A DNA stretch of 64,000 nucleotides from RBG-16-57-11 sp964503145 (GCA_964503145.1 CAZCYV010000006.1:124001-188000); one strand, 5' to 3'. Positions 52,780-64,000 are shown, numbered from the stretch's first letter. A program made the numbers and translations. The notes: generated from the letters alone by a model not told the origin.

Positions 52780-54231
52780 ATGAACAAGCTGGTACTTTCT
52801 TTGATGGTGGTTTTTGCCCTGGTCTTAGGCGCCTGCGCTCCTCAGACCACACCCGCCCCTCAGGCGACTGAGCCGCCTGCCCCTGCAGCGACTGAAGAAG
52901 CGGCCCCGATGCCTGAGCCCACCGAAGCTCCCCAGACCATCGTCGATATCGCCGTGGCAAATGGCAGCTTCAACACCCTGGTGGCCGCCGTCCAGGCGGC
53001 CGGCCTGGTCGACACTTTGAAAGGCGAAGGTCCCTTCACCGTCTTTGCCCCCACCGACGAAGCCTTTGCCAAGCTGCCCGCCGGCACCCTGGATCAGCTT
53101 CTGGCCAACCCGGAAGAGCTGAAGAACATCTTGCTCTACCATGTCGTACCCGGTAAGGTGATGGCTGCCGATGTGCTGACCATGGATGGTCAGAAAGTCG
53201 ACACCGCCCTGGAAGGCAAGCAGATTACGATCAAGATTGATGGCGACAAGGTTGTCTTAAACGATAGCGCCAATGTCATCGCCACCGATGTGGCTGCTTC
53301 TAATGGCGTCATTCACGTGATCGATAGCGTTATTCTGCCTCCCGCTGATACAGCCATGGCAGAAGAGCCAATGGCAACCATGGACATCGTTGACACCGCT
53401 ATCGCAAATGGCAGCTTCAACACCCTGGTGGCCGCCGTCCAGGCGGCCGGCCTGGTCGACACTTTGAAAGGCGAAGGTCCCTTCACCGTCTTTGCCCCCA
53501 CCGACGAAGCCTTTGCCAAGCTGCCCGCCGGCACCCTGGATCAGCTTCTGGCCAACCCGGAAGAGCTGAAGAACATCTTGCTCTACCATGTCGTACCCGG
53601 TAAGGTGATGGCTGCCGATGTGCTGACCATGGATGGTCAGAAAGTCGACACCGCCCTGGAAGGCAAGCAGATTACGATCAAGATCGACGGCGATAAGGTA
53701 CTGCTCAACGACAGCGCCCAGGTTGTGGCAACCGATGTGGCTGCTACAAACGGCGTGATCCATGTCATCGATAGCGTTATCCTGCCGCCTGCCGACGAGG
53801 CAATGGCCGAGATGGATATTGTTGATACTGCTATTGCCGACGGCCGTTTCACTACCCTGGTTGCAGCGATCCAGGCAGCTGGTCTGGTTGACACTCTCAA
53901 AGGCGAAGGCCCCTACACAGTTTTCGCCCCGACCGATGATGCCTTCGCTAAACTACCGGCTGGCACCGTGGAAGCTCTGCTCAAAGACATTCCTCAACTC
54001 ACCAACATCCTGCTGTACCATGTTGTTCCGGGTAAGGTGATGGCTGCTGATGTCGTCGGGCTGAACGGCCAGAGCGTCGGCACTGCTCTCGAAGGCGCCG
54101 AGATTGCGATCAAAGTGGATGGCGATAAGGTGTACTTGAACGGCAATGTGATGGTGATCATCACCGACATCCAGACCTCAAACGGGGTCATTCATGTGAT
54201 CGATACCGTCCTGCTTCCTCCTTCCGAATAG
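52780..54231 (+). CDS. Lipoprotein with three fasciclin (FAS1) domains
   Basis: A 483-residue surface lipoprotein (LVLGAC lipobox, Pro/Glu/Thr linker). Three FAS1 domains begin near TIVDIAVANG, DIVDTAIANG and DIVDTAIADG. Each has FTVFAPTDEAFAKLPAGT (YTVFAPTDDAF in the third), LLYHVVPGKVMAADV and NGVIHVIDSVILPP. FAS1 domains mediate cell adhesion or matrix binding. Domains 1 and 2 are almost identical, even in DNA; domain 3 has diverged. ATG 52780 has AGGAG at good spacing. Strong promoter and terminator imply an abundant protein, perhaps in biofilm or floc formation. Confidence 0.95.
   Translation: MNKLVLSLMVVFALVLGACAPQTTPAPQATEPPAPAATEEAAPMPEPTEAPQTIVDIAVANGSFNTLVAAVQAAGLVDTLKGEGPFTVFAPTDEAFAKLPAGTLDQLLANPEELKNILLYHVVPGKVMAADVLTMDGQKVDTALEGKQITIKIDGDKVVLNDSANVIATDVAASNGVIHVIDSVILPPADTAMAEEPMATMDIVDTAIANGSFNTLVAAVQAAGLVDTLKGEGPFTVFAPTDEAFAKLPAGTLDQLLANPEELKNILLYHVVPGKVMAADVLTMDGQKVDTALEGKQITIKIDGDKVLLNDSAQVVATDVAATNGVIHVIDSVILPPADEAMAEMDIVDTAIADGRFTTLVAAIQAAGLVDTLKGEGPYTVFAPTDDAFAKLPAGTVEALLKDIPQLTNILLYHVVPGKVMAADVVGLNGQSVGTALEGAEIAIKVDGDKVYLNGNVMVIITDIQTSNGVIHVIDTVLLPPSE
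52957..53684 (+). repeat. Perfect 281-bp direct repeat inside the fasciclin gene
   Basis: Bases 52957-53237 recur without a single difference at 53404-53684 (offset 447). Synonymous sites are identical too, so the copy is recent or maintained by gene conversion. The third FAS1 domain does not share this identity. Confidence 0.95.
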
Positions 54232-54262
54232 AAAGCAGAATTGGTTCCAGGTAGGTAGCTCT

Positions 54263-54305
54263 AAAAAGATCGTGGCAGCCGTTTGGGCTGCCACGATCTT
54301 TTTGT
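54263..54305 (+). terminator. Rho-independent terminator of the fasciclin gene
   Basis: GATCGTGGCAGCC pairs perfectly with GGCTGCCACGATC around a short loop, with A5 before and T5 after. Confidence 0.95.
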
Positions 54306-54312
54306 GGTGATA

Positions 54313-54343
54313 AAGCTCGCCAGCGGTGATCGCTGGCGAGCTT
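54313..54343 (-). terminator. Hairpin after pyruvate phosphate dikinase
   Basis: AAGCTCGCCAGCG pairs with CGCTGGCGAGCTT around a five-base loop, 14 bp past the dikinase stop on the minus strand. The following T-run is short (TTTATC). Confidence 0.75.
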
Positions 54344-54356
54344 CTGTCAGCAGAAA

Positions 54357-57125
<2,769 letters not shown>

Positions 57126-57313
57126 TGTTTGATCTCCTGTTATGGATGGTGTAATCTTAATCGCGCGGCGAAAAATACCAAACACATAGTTTACCACATT
57201 GGGGATGAAATTAAACCGTCGGCACGGGTGAGATTCGCCCTAGACTGGAAACCGACCGGGCATTTCTTTTCTACCAATCCACATTGCATTTTTGCAAGGA
57301 ATCGGATTGTTAA

Positions 57314-57342
57314 TTGACTCGCCCTTCAATTAATGCTATACT
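57314..57342 (+). promoter_or_regulatory. Promoter of the c-di-GMP riboswitch/subtilase transcript
   Basis: TTGACT (57314-57319), 17-bp spacer, TATACT (57337-57342). The predicted start, near 57349, coincides with the 5' edge of the riboswitch. The rest of the 57126-57313 stretch shows no further recognisable signal. Confidence 0.85.
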
Positions 57343-57347
57343 GAGTG

Positions 57348-57436
57348 TGACCGAAAAGGCAAACCCGGTGAAAGCCGGGGGCGCAAAGCTATGGGTCTAA
57401 AACCAGGTTTGGTTATGACTGCCAGGCTGCCGAAGG
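57348..57436 (+). promoter_or_regulatory. Cyclic di-GMP-I (GEMM-I) riboswitch
   Basis: The aptamer hallmarks are in order: AAGGCAAACC, a stem CCGGTGAAAGCCGG capped by a GAAA tetraloop, GGGCGCAAAGC, GGGTCTAA, a second stem, and CTGCCAGGCTGCCGAAGG. This matches the GEMM-I class, which binds c-di-GMP between the two helices. It lies 135 bases before the subtilase start and is alone on that transcript. Confidence 0.92.
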
Positions 57437-57470
57437 AGACAAACTTATTCGAGAAATAAGCGATTGTCAA

Positions 57471-57508
57471 AACTGGCGAGCCTGGAAATCACAGGCTCGC
57501 AGTTGTTT
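57471..57508 (+). terminator. Candidate expression-platform hairpin of the c-di-GMP riboswitch
   Basis: AACTGGCGAGCCTG (57471-57484) pairs with CAGGCTCGCAGTT (57492-57504) with one bulged G, then GTTTAA. The U-run is short, so control of termination is plausible but not certain. A smaller stem CTTATT/AATAAG lies at 57444-57460 between aptamer and hairpin. Confidence 0.55.
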
Positions 57509-57572
57509 AACCCAGGCCTCGGTCGTTTGGACGCAACGCATTCGCTGATCTGGTTGATGGAAGGAGACGACC

Positions 57573-59657
57573 ATGAATGCCAAGCAAAGAACAAAGCTGA
57601 AGCATGCGCTGCTGGGGGCTATGGCGTGGTTGCTGATTCTTGCGCTGCTATTTGGGCCGACGAGCGCGCCGGCCGGCTTTGCCGCAGCGCAAACACAATC
57701 TTACATTGTTCAGGGCGCTTCTACGGATGAGGTCGTGCGCCTGGTCGAGGAATACGGCGGCGTGGTGACCTCGCGCCTGGATATCATCTCTGGCGCCGGC
57801 GCGCGGCTCACGCCTGAAGCGGCGGAAGCCCTGGCGGCCAGACCCGGCGTCTTGATCACACCGAACCTTCAAATGCAGATCGACAACACGAGCAGCGCCC
57901 CGGCGAAAGCTGGCGCTGAGCACCAAACCCCCGCCACAGACTACCCCGACGTGGTCGGGGCGGATGCTGTTTGGGGAGCGGGAGTCACCGGCAAGGGCGT
58001 CACTGTCGCCTTGCTCGATACGGGCATCGCCAAGGTGAACGGTCTGGTCGTCCCAGGTCATGGCAAGGGTCATCGCCTGCTGGCCTGGCGCGATTTCGTG
58101 ACCCCCGCCGGCAACGGTCGGTTGATCGACCCCAACGGTCATGGCACGCATGTCGCCGGCATCATCGCCAACAGCGACGTGGGCGCGGACGGCGAATGGA
58201 ACGGCGTGGCGCCCGATGTAAATCTGATTTCCGGCCGCGTAGCCGACGAGAACGGTTTTGCCACCTATGAGTCGGTGATCAAGGGGATCGCCTGGGTGGT
58301 GGCGACTAAGAACCGTTACAACACCCGGGTGCTGAACTTTTCCATGTCGGGCGCGCCGCGCACGCCATATTGGGCTGACCCGGTGAACAAAGCCTTGATG
58401 GTCGCCTGGCAAAAGGGGATCGTCGTGGTCACCTCCGCCGGCAATAACGGCCCTGAGGCCAAGACAATCGGCGTCCCCGGCAACAACCCCTATTTGATCA
58501 CGGTAGGCGCATTCACCGACGCTTACACCCCTGCAGATTGGAGCGACGATTACATCCCCAGCTTCTCATCGGCGGGGCCAACGCTGGACGGATTCGTCAA
58601 ACCCGATCTGGTGGCGCCTGGCGGGCACATCGTTTCCCTGATCGACAAGAATTCGCTCTTGGCCAGGAGCCACCCGGAAAACCTGGTCGGAAAGAACTAC
58701 TTCAAGCTGGCCGGCACCTCGCAAGCCAGCGCAGTGGTGACGGGCATCGTTGCCCTGATGCTCGAGCGCAATCCCAGATTGACTCCAGACATGGTCAAGA
58801 ACCGACTGCGCGCCACCGCAATCCCGCAATTCAACCCTGAGACGCTCGAGGCCGGCTATTCCGTATGGCAACAGGGCGCCGGGCGAGCCTTTGCGCCGCT
58901 GGCGGTCTTCGCAGACCTGCAGGGCCTGCCCAGCCAGACCAGCATGGACATCGCCGCGGACCTGGCCAACCAGAAGCATTACCTGGGATATTCCTACATG
59001 GACAGCCAGGGGATGTACCGGCTGTTCGGCGACGACGGCACCTGGGCTGGCGGCGCCGGCGTTTGGGATGGGCATACCATCCAGCCTGGCGGTGGCTTCT
59101 GGGGCGATGGCGGTTTCTGGGGAGACGGCGGCTTCTGGGGCGATGGCGGTTTCTGGGGCGACGCTGGCTTCTGGGGAGACGGCGGCTTCTGGGGCGATGG
59201 CGGCTTCTGGGGCGATGCTGGCTTCTGGGGAGACGGTGGCTTCTGGGGTGATGCCGGCTTCTGGGGAGACGGCGGCTTCTGGGGCGACGCTGGCTTCTGG
59301 GGAGATGGCGGCTTCTGGGGCGACGGCGGCTTCTGGGGAGATGGCGGTTGGTACGCTTCTGATGGAACCCTGTGGAGCGGCGGCGGTTTCTGGGGAGACG
59401 ATAACTTCTCCAACGCAGGCGGCTTCTGGGGCGATGGCGGTTTTTGGGGAGACGGCGGCTTCTGGGGAGACGCTGGTTTCTGGGGCGATGGCGGTTTCTG
59501 GGGAGACGGCGGCTTCTGGGGAGGCGCTGGTTTCTGGGGCGATGGCGGCTTCTGGGGAGACGCCGGTTTCTGGGGAGACGCTGGCTTCTGGGGCGACGCC
59601 GGTTTCTGGGGCGACGCTGGCCTCTTTAACGCCTCGCTGCCCGAAAACAGAGAGTGA
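57573..59657 (+). CDS. Secreted subtilisin-like protease with C-terminal FWGD repeat tail
   Basis: A 694-residue exported protein. A signal peptide with a lysine-rich start and long hydrophobic core is followed by a propeptide-like region (about 45-105). The S8 catalytic domain has Asp in VALLDTGIA, His in DPNGHGTHVAG and Ser in LAGTSQASAVV. From residue 509 to 683 the chain is almost wholly the hexapeptide FWGD(G/A)G, repeated 26 times with two short interruptions, and ends after a few polar residues. The catalytic triad is intact. The tail is aromatic, acidic and glycine-rich and unlike any enzyme domain I know; a binding, assembly or surface-attachment role is inferred. It is preceded by a c-di-GMP riboswitch, linking it to the motile/sessile switch. 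Confidence 0.9.
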   Translation: MNAKQRTKLKHALLGAMAWLLILALLFGPTSAPAGFAAAQTQSYIVQGASTDEVVRLVEEYGGVVTSRLDIISGAGARLTPEAAEALAARPGVLITPNLQMQIDNTSSAPAKAGAEHQTPATDYPDVVGADAVWGAGVTGKGVTVALLDTGIAKVNGLVVPGHGKGHRLLAWRDFVTPAGNGRLIDPNGHGTHVAGIIANSDVGADGEWNGVAPDVNLISGRVADENGFATYESVIKGIAWVVATKNRYNTRVLNFSMSGAPRTPYWADPVNKALMVAWQKGIVVVTSAGNNGPEAKTIGVPGNNPYLITVGAFTDAYTPADWSDDYIPSFSSAGPTLDGFVKPDLVAPGGHIVSLIDKNSLLARSHPENLVGKNYFKLAGTSQASAVVTGIVALMLERNPRLTPDMVKNRLRATAIPQFNPETLEAGYSVWQQGAGRAFAPLAVFADLQGLPSQTSMDIAADLANQKHYLGYSYMDSQGMYRLFGDDGTWAGGAGVWDGHTIQPGGGFWGDGGFWGDGGFWGDGGFWGDAGFWGDGGFWGDGGFWGDAGFWGDGGFWGDAGFWGDGGFWGDAGFWGDGGFWGDGGFWGDGGWYASDGTLWSGGGFWGDDNFSNAGGFWGDGGFWGDGGFWGDAGFWGDGGFWGDGGFWGGAGFWGDGGFWGDAGFWGDAGFWGDAGFWGDAGLFNASLPENRE
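59097..59621 (+). repeat. Tandem 18-bp repeats encoding FWGD(G/A)G
   Basis: Unit TTCTGGGGCGATGGCGGC and close variants, about 26 copies in two blocks (14 units, then 11-12 after the WYASDGTLWSGG interruption). Variation is mainly GAT/GAC, GGC/GGA and GGC/GCT, so the array has drifted at synonymous sites and G/A sites only. Confidence 0.95.
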
Positions 59658-59678
59658 AATGAGTTGAGTAGTATGTCG

Positions 59679-59705
59679 AAGGCGGCTTTCGGGCCGCCTT
59701 TTTTT
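59679..59705 (+). terminator. Rho-independent terminator of the FWGD subtilase
   Basis: AAGGCGGC pairs with GCCGCCTT around a short loop, followed by a T-run of seven. Confidence 0.92.
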
Positions 59706-59749
59706 ATCCCCTATCCAGTCGTTTGTCCGCAGGGCCTCTGCGGCATCGG

Positions 59750-62700
59750 TTACTTAGAACGCGAATTCTGGCGAGCTAGCTCCAGACACTGATCGATCGC
59801 CCATTCCGCCCGTTTGGCCTCAAGGCGCGCGCCGATTTTGTTGAACAATTCTGCTGCCTGGGTGAAGAAATGTTCCGCCAGGCAAGCATCACCCTGAGCG
59901 TTGGCCAAGACCCCCATCTGAAAGTACACTCTGGCCTGGCCGCGCCGGCTGCGCAGGTTGACAAAGATCTTTTCGCTCTCCGAGAGATAATCTTGGGCGG
60001 CCTTCCAATTGCCGAGATAGATCTCCAGGATGCCGCGGAAGCGGAAATATTCTCCAAGTTGAGACGAAATTCGGCTCTTCGACTCTTCGCTTGTGGCCTC
60101 CACAAGCTGCCTGGCTTTTTCGGCGAACGAAAGCGCGGCTTTGATATCCCCCATCCCCAACGCCGCCTCGCCGGACTGGCTATAGACCACGATCAATTGA
60201 TCGCTGGCGCCAAGCTCTTCCAGGATGCGGGCGACCTCCGATAGCGCACTGCTGGCCTGTTCCCAATCTTCCGCGCACAAATGCAGCTCGCCAAAATTCC
60301 CGAGCACCTGACGATATAAAGAAGAGTAGCCGATCTGGCGCGCCAGCTCCTGCGCTTGCTTCAAAGCCTGCTTGGCCTCGACCAGTTCGCCGCGCAAGAT
60401 TCGCAGCCATCCCAAATTGTTGAGCGCCATCGCCACCCCTTCGGCCTGCCCCAGGCGCGTTTTCAGTTCATGGCTGCGGGTCAGGTTCGCCAGCGCGCTA
60501 TCGTACTGCCCCATCTCGATTTCCAGCAACGCCAGATTGTTGAGCGAAGTCGCCAGGTTGACCACATCGCGCGTCGCTTCCCGAATGGCGATGCTCTTCC
60601 TGAGATGATCCGCCGCCAGCTCCCATTCACCTTGATTGTAGGCCACGCCGCCCAGACGGTTATGGATGGAAGCCACAACATCGTAAGCATCCGATCTCTC
60701 ACCCAATTGCAGCGCCTTGTGGAGCAGGGTTTGCGCCTCGGAGAGATTGCCGAGCTGGATCTGGATCCAGGCGATATCGTTCCATACCTGGGCGAGTTCA
60801 TCCGGGTATTCGCCACCCGTCGCATCCAATACCTGCTGCGCCCTGGACAGGTGCTCCAGCGCGCGTTCATACTCCCCCTGTCGCTCATAGATGCGGGCGA
60901 TGCGACGCTGCAGAAGGCTGATCTCGACCTGCCTGCCTCCCTGGTCTTCCAGCAGGGCTTGCAGGCCCAATTCATAATGGTGGTGCGCCTCAGGATAATC
61001 GCCGGAGAACAGCAGCGCGTCGCCCAGCCCCAGGTGTACCTGATAAGCCTGGTAGGGGGTATGCTCGACCTTGTGCAAAAGCTCCAGCGCGGCTTCGAAA
61101 TGCTGGCGGGCCTGTAAATTCACGTGGTTGCGCGAGGCTTTCTGGCCTGCGAGGATCAGATAATGCAAGGCGCGATCCAGATAGGGGCTCCAGCGATAGT
61201 GGTTCGCCAGCAATTCCACCTGTTCGTCCAGGCGGTTGGCCCACATTCGCTCGATCGCCTGCGCCACCCGGCCGTGAAGCGCGCTGCGCTCCTTGCGCAA
61301 CATCGTGCTGTAGATCGCATCCGACATCAAGATGTGCCGGAAAGTGTATGCCGCGCCGCGCGCATCGGCTTGCGGCATGATGAACTCGCGCTCGACCAGC
61401 GCCGCGATGGTCGTTTGTAGCATTACGGCTTCGTCGGCCGGCAGCGCCTCGCGCAATAGAGACAGGTCGAAATCCTTACCGACCACTGAGGCCACCTGCA
61501 GGGCGTGGCGATGGATCGGTTCCAGCCGATCGAACCGGGCCAGGATCAGCTCTTGAAGCGTGTCAGGAACGCCCAGTGAGGCCATCTCTGACCCCGGCAT
61601 CACCGCCCAGCGGCCGTTCACGCTGCGAATGACGCCCTGGTCGATCAGCATGCGCAAAATCTCTTCCAGGTAGAACGGGACGCCCGCCGAACGGTTAAGA
61701 ATCTGATCCCGCAGCTTTTCGGGCAGGTTGGGGATGGACAGCAACAGATTGAGCAGTTGTCGGCTCTGATCCTGGCTCAGGCTCTGCAACTGGAGGTGTT
61801 GAAAGCGCTCCGCAAGGTTCTGCCGCCCCCAGTTCACCATGCGCTCCAGCGCTCCAGGCTGGACGTAGCGCGAAATCGCCAGGATGAACACCGGCGCCTG
61901 GCGCAAGATCTCGAGCAGAAAGTTCAACAGGTCCAACGAAGCTTCGTCCGCCCAGTGCAGGTCTTCCAGGATGATCATCAGCGGGCGATTTTGGGCTTCG
62001 AGCAAGAACAAGTCACGCAGGGTCAGGAAAGTTTGCTGACGGAGCTGACCGGCATCCATGTGCAGCAAACGCTCGCCCGCCTGCGGGTCCGAGTGGGGCA
62101 GGCCCATCAGATTTTCCAGATAAGGCAGCGCGTCTTCGGCGTAAGTGCCCATCAATTGATAGAGCGTGCGCTTCAAGCGGTCTTGCACCTGGTGGGGCGC
62201 GAGAGTGCTCGGAGCGCCGAGGTAGCTGTGCAGGATGTCGCGGATTAGCCAGTACGACACCCGCCGATAGGCCAGGCTCTGCCCTTCGATCAGCCGCACC
62301 CAGCTTTGATCCAGCGAGGCCTTGAACTCGTTGGTCAGGCGGCTCTTCCCCATCCCCGCTTCGCCGGTGATCAGGACGAACTGGCTGCGCCCGTTCTCGA
62401 TCAGGTCTTTGGCGCAGCGCTTGAGCCTGGCCAGCTCCTGATCGCGCCCGATCATCGGGGCGTACAGGCCTTCGACGCCACGCACGGAGCCAGGGCGGGG
62501 CTTCAGCCCCATCACCCGATAGGCTGTGACCGGATGATCGATCCCCTTAGGAAACAGGGCGGTAATCTGCTGACAATCCATCAAGGCGCGCACCTGTTTG
62601 TACACCGCCTCGCTGATCAGGATCGCCCCAGGCGGGGCCGCCTCTTCGATGCGGTGAGCCAGGTTCACGGTATCGCCAATGGCGGTGTAGTTCAGCACCA

Positions 62701-63259
62701 GATCGCTGGCGCCGATGCCTCCCACCACCACCCAACCCGAATGCAGGCCGATGCGCACATTCAGATCGATCCCCTGTTCTCGCTTCAAATCCCGGCTGAG
62801 TTGAAACAACTCGCGCTGCATGTCCAACGCCGCCCGCACCCCCCGTTCGGCGTTGTTCTCATGGGAAATGGGCGCGCCGAAGATCGCCATCAGGCCGTCT
62901 CCGGTGATCTTATCCACCACGCCTTCGTACTTGTACACGTTATGCGACAGCACATGGATATATTGCTGTACCATGACGTACAGGTCTTCGCTATCCATGT
63001 GCTCGGCCATCGCGGTGAACCCGGAAATATCAGCGAAGAGGACGGTCACATAGCGGCGCTGACCGGCGGCTTCCACGCCGGCGCGGCGCATCCGCTCCGC
63101 CAGGTCTGCCCCCATCATCGTGCCAAACTCGGCGGTGTACGGCTTGAGCCTGGACTCAGGCTCGCCCTCTGCGCGCTGCTCCAGGCGTGCGCCGCAGTTG
63201 CCGCAGAAGCGCATGCCGTCTGGGTTATCGAAGTCGCACTGGTTGCAATGCAGGCTCAT
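59750..63259 (-). CDS. Class III adenylate/guanylate cyclase with AAA-type ATPase and TPR domains
   Basis: A 1169-residue signalling protein. An N-terminal zinc ribbon (CNQCDF and CGNCGA) precedes a class III cyclase domain with metal-binding Asp in VLFADISGFT and KITGDGLMAIFG, and GLHSGWVVVGGIG. A large STAND/AAA ATPase follows (Walker A TGEAGMGKSRL, Walker B-like ILEDLHWADE). The C-terminal third is TPR helices with repeated LGxxxxxxG/YxxALxxL patterns. Family members make cAMP or cGMP and act as multi-domain sensors. ATG 63259 begins the zinc ribbon; longer in-frame openings lack support. Ligand unknown; base specificity was not assigned. Confidence 0.9.
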   Translation of the reverse strand: MSLHCNQCDFDNPDGMRFCGNCGARLEQRAEGEPESRLKPYTAEFGTMMGADLAERMRRAGVEAAGQRRYVTVLFADISGFTAMAEHMDSEDLYVMVQQYIHVLSHNVYKYEGVVDKITGDGLMAIFGAPISHENNAERGVRAALDMQRELFQLSRDLKREQGIDLNVRIGLHSGWVVVGGIGASDLVLNYTAIGDTVNLAHRIEEAAPPGAILISEAVYKQVRALMDCQQITALFPKGIDHPVTAYRVMGLKPRPGSVRGVEGLYAPMIGRDQELARLKRCAKDLIENGRSQFVLITGEAGMGKSRLTNEFKASLDQSWVRLIEGQSLAYRRVSYWLIRDILHSYLGAPSTLAPHQVQDRLKRTLYQLMGTYAEDALPYLENLMGLPHSDPQAGERLLHMDAGQLRQQTFLTLRDLFLLEAQNRPLMIILEDLHWADEASLDLLNFLLEILRQAPVFILAISRYVQPGALERMVNWGRQNLAERFQHLQLQSLSQDQSRQLLNLLLSIPNLPEKLRDQILNRSAGVPFYLEEILRMLIDQGVIRSVNGRWAVMPGSEMASLGVPDTLQELILARFDRLEPIHRHALQVASVVGKDFDLSLLREALPADEAVMLQTTIAALVEREFIMPQADARGAAYTFRHILMSDAIYSTMLRKERSALHGRVAQAIERMWANRLDEQVELLANHYRWSPYLDRALHYLILAGQKASRNHVNLQARQHFEAALELLHKVEHTPYQAYQVHLGLGDALLFSGDYPEAHHHYELGLQALLEDQGGRQVEISLLQRRIARIYERQGEYERALEHLSRAQQVLDATGGEYPDELAQVWNDIAWIQIQLGNLSEAQTLLHKALQLGERSDAYDVVASIHNRLGGVAYNQGEWELAADHLRKSIAIREATRDVVNLATSLNNLALLEIEMGQYDSALANLTRSHELKTRLGQAEGVAMALNNLGWLRILRGELVEAKQALKQAQELARQIGYSSLYRQVLGNFGELHLCAEDWEQASSALSEVARILEELGASDQLIVVYSQSGEAALGMGDIKAALSFAEKARQLVEATSEESKSRISSQLGEYFRFRGILEIYLGNWKAAQDYLSESEKIFVNLRSRRGQARVYFQMGVLANAQGDACLAEHFFTQAAELFNKIGARLEAKRAEWAIDQCLELARQNSRSK

Positions 63260-63372
63260 CAGAATAATCTTACTATTTTTCGGCGCTGATGTGACGCACA
63301 AAATTGTTGGTTTTCGGCGATTGGGATAAATTTCCGATAAATTCGGCCTTCGGCGGTAAAGCGATCAAATCC

Positions 63373-63401
63373 TTGACGAAATCAGAGCGGGGTGATACAC
63401 T
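63373..63401 (+). promoter_or_regulatory. Promoter of the argG leader
   Basis: TTGACG (63373-63378), 17-bp spacer, TACACT (63396-63401). Predicted start near 63408, only a few bases before the leader-peptide ATG. Confidence 0.75.
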
Positions 63402-63411
63402 GCGTCCCAAT

Positions 63412-63495
63412 ATGTTGACCGTTTGCGTCGAAGCCCGCGCCCGTCGTCTCGTCCCGCCCTCCCCGCTGGAAGGTCGGGTGACTGCGCGCAGCTAG
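63412..63495 (+). CDS. Arginine-rich leader peptide upstream of argG
   Basis: A 27-codon frame from ATG 63412 to TAG 63493-63495, almost at the 5' end of the predicted transcript, so it would be translated as a near-leaderless message. It encodes Arg at codons 9, 11 and 12 (sequence EARARRL), and further Arg at 22 and 26. The reading frame ends within the attenuator fold. Arg codons ahead of an arginine-biosynthesis gene are the mark of ribosome-stalling attenuation. No ribosome site is possible at this distance, which is the weak point. Confidence 0.6.
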   Translation: MLTVCVEARARRLVPPSPLEGRVTARS

Positions 63496-63557
63496 ACGAC
63501 ACGGCGCATCCGCTCGCTGGTAGATCAGGCCCTCCTTCCACGGAGGGCTTTTTCTTT
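63443..63557 (+). promoter_or_regulatory. Transcription attenuator of argG
   Basis: A terminator stem GCCCTCC (63529-63535)/GGAGGGC (63542-63548) with a T-rich run ends 34 bases before the argG ATG. Upstream, GTCGTCT (63443-63449, over Arg codons 11-12) pairs with AGACGAC (63494-63500). CCCGCC (63453-63458) can pair with the GG-T-CGGG strand at 63472-63478. Alternatively TGGAAGG plus GGG (63467-63478) can pair with CCC plus CCTTCCA (63530-63540), destroying the terminator. The two folds are mutually exclusive. Confidence 0.65.
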
Positions 63558-63591
63558 ATGCAACCCAAATCAAGTTCATCGGAGGCTCAAA

Positions 63592-64000
<409 letters not shown>

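Noticed and set aside
59097..59621. Regular 18-bp repeats that could be taken for a CRISPR or minisatellite
   Set aside because: There are no spacers between units, and the repeats stay in frame with an intact protease gene and its stop codon.
63412..63560. T-box riboswitch before argG
   Set aside because: No GGTGGNACCGCG-type antiterminator bulge is present; the leader-peptide explanation fits the Arg codons and pairings better.

Overview
The window looks like a chromosomal segment of a high-GC, facultatively aerobic member of the Chloroflexota, probably Anaerolineae-like. This is inferred from gene content, not from a database search. The pointers are a riboflavin ABC transporter of the RibXY type behind an FMN riboswitch, a fused heme A synthase/protoheme farnesyltransferase, several small Pro/Thr-rich lipoproteins, and class III cyclase/AAA/TPR architecture. 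No rRNA, tRNA, CRISPR array, insertion sequence or phage gene was seen.

Region 1 (1-18117) is a respiratory electron-transfer island. It starts with a leftward NarX-like sensor kinase that runs off the left edge. Then come an octaheme lipoprotein on a collagen-like stalk; a membrane-anchored octaheme cytochrome with a four-cluster ferredoxin and an NrfD-type quinone-site protein; a small membrane protein; two tandem copies of a [nonaheme cytochrome c + b561-like cytochrome b] module; a second sensor kinase with its NarL-type regulator; a 95-residue membrane protein; a NapC/NirT-type multiheme cytochrome; and a decaheme lipoprotein made of two pentaheme repeats. I count 52 CXXCH motifs plus one CX3CH and one CX4CH in seven proteins. 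The gene order suggests that quinol oxidation or reduction at the membrane is linked to a chain of hemes reaching out to the cell surface. No terminal reductase could be named.

Region 2 (18143-22080, minus) holds a zinc-ribbon membrane protein and a riboflavin ABC transporter. The transporter is preceded by a clear FMN riboswitch whose terminator/antiterminator switch can be read in the sequence. Region 3 (22224-34491) carries a large secreted subtilase with a long leader, a small lipoprotein, a VanW/LysM/YkuD L,D-transpeptidase and a 2008-residue bacterial alpha-2-macroglobulin with an intact thioester motif. Region 4 (34474-39117, minus) has an unknown membrane protein, an LLM flavin oxidoreductase, fructose-1,6-bisphosphatase, a DUF429-like protein and an AlkZ-like winged-helix protein.

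Region 5 (39293-47475) is a complete A2-type cytochrome c oxidase operon: receiver-like/CoxB fusion, CoxA, CoxD-like, CoxC, SCO1, a cupredoxin-like protein, SURF1 and CtaA-CtaB. Region 6 (47509-57125) contains a Tat-exported L,D-transpeptidase, an ABC exporter, an MFS transporter, a triple-fasciclin lipoprotein with a perfect 281-bp internal repeat, and pyruvate phosphate dikinase. Region 7 (57314-64000) has a c-di-GMP-I riboswitch in front of a subtilase with 26 FWG(D) hexapeptide repeats, a large adenylate cyclase/ATPase/TPR regulator, and the start of argG behind what reads as an arginine-codon leader-peptide attenuator.

The most novel-looking items are the heme-dense island, the c-di-GMP-controlled FWGD-repeat subtilase, the argG attenuator and the receiver-CoxB fusion.
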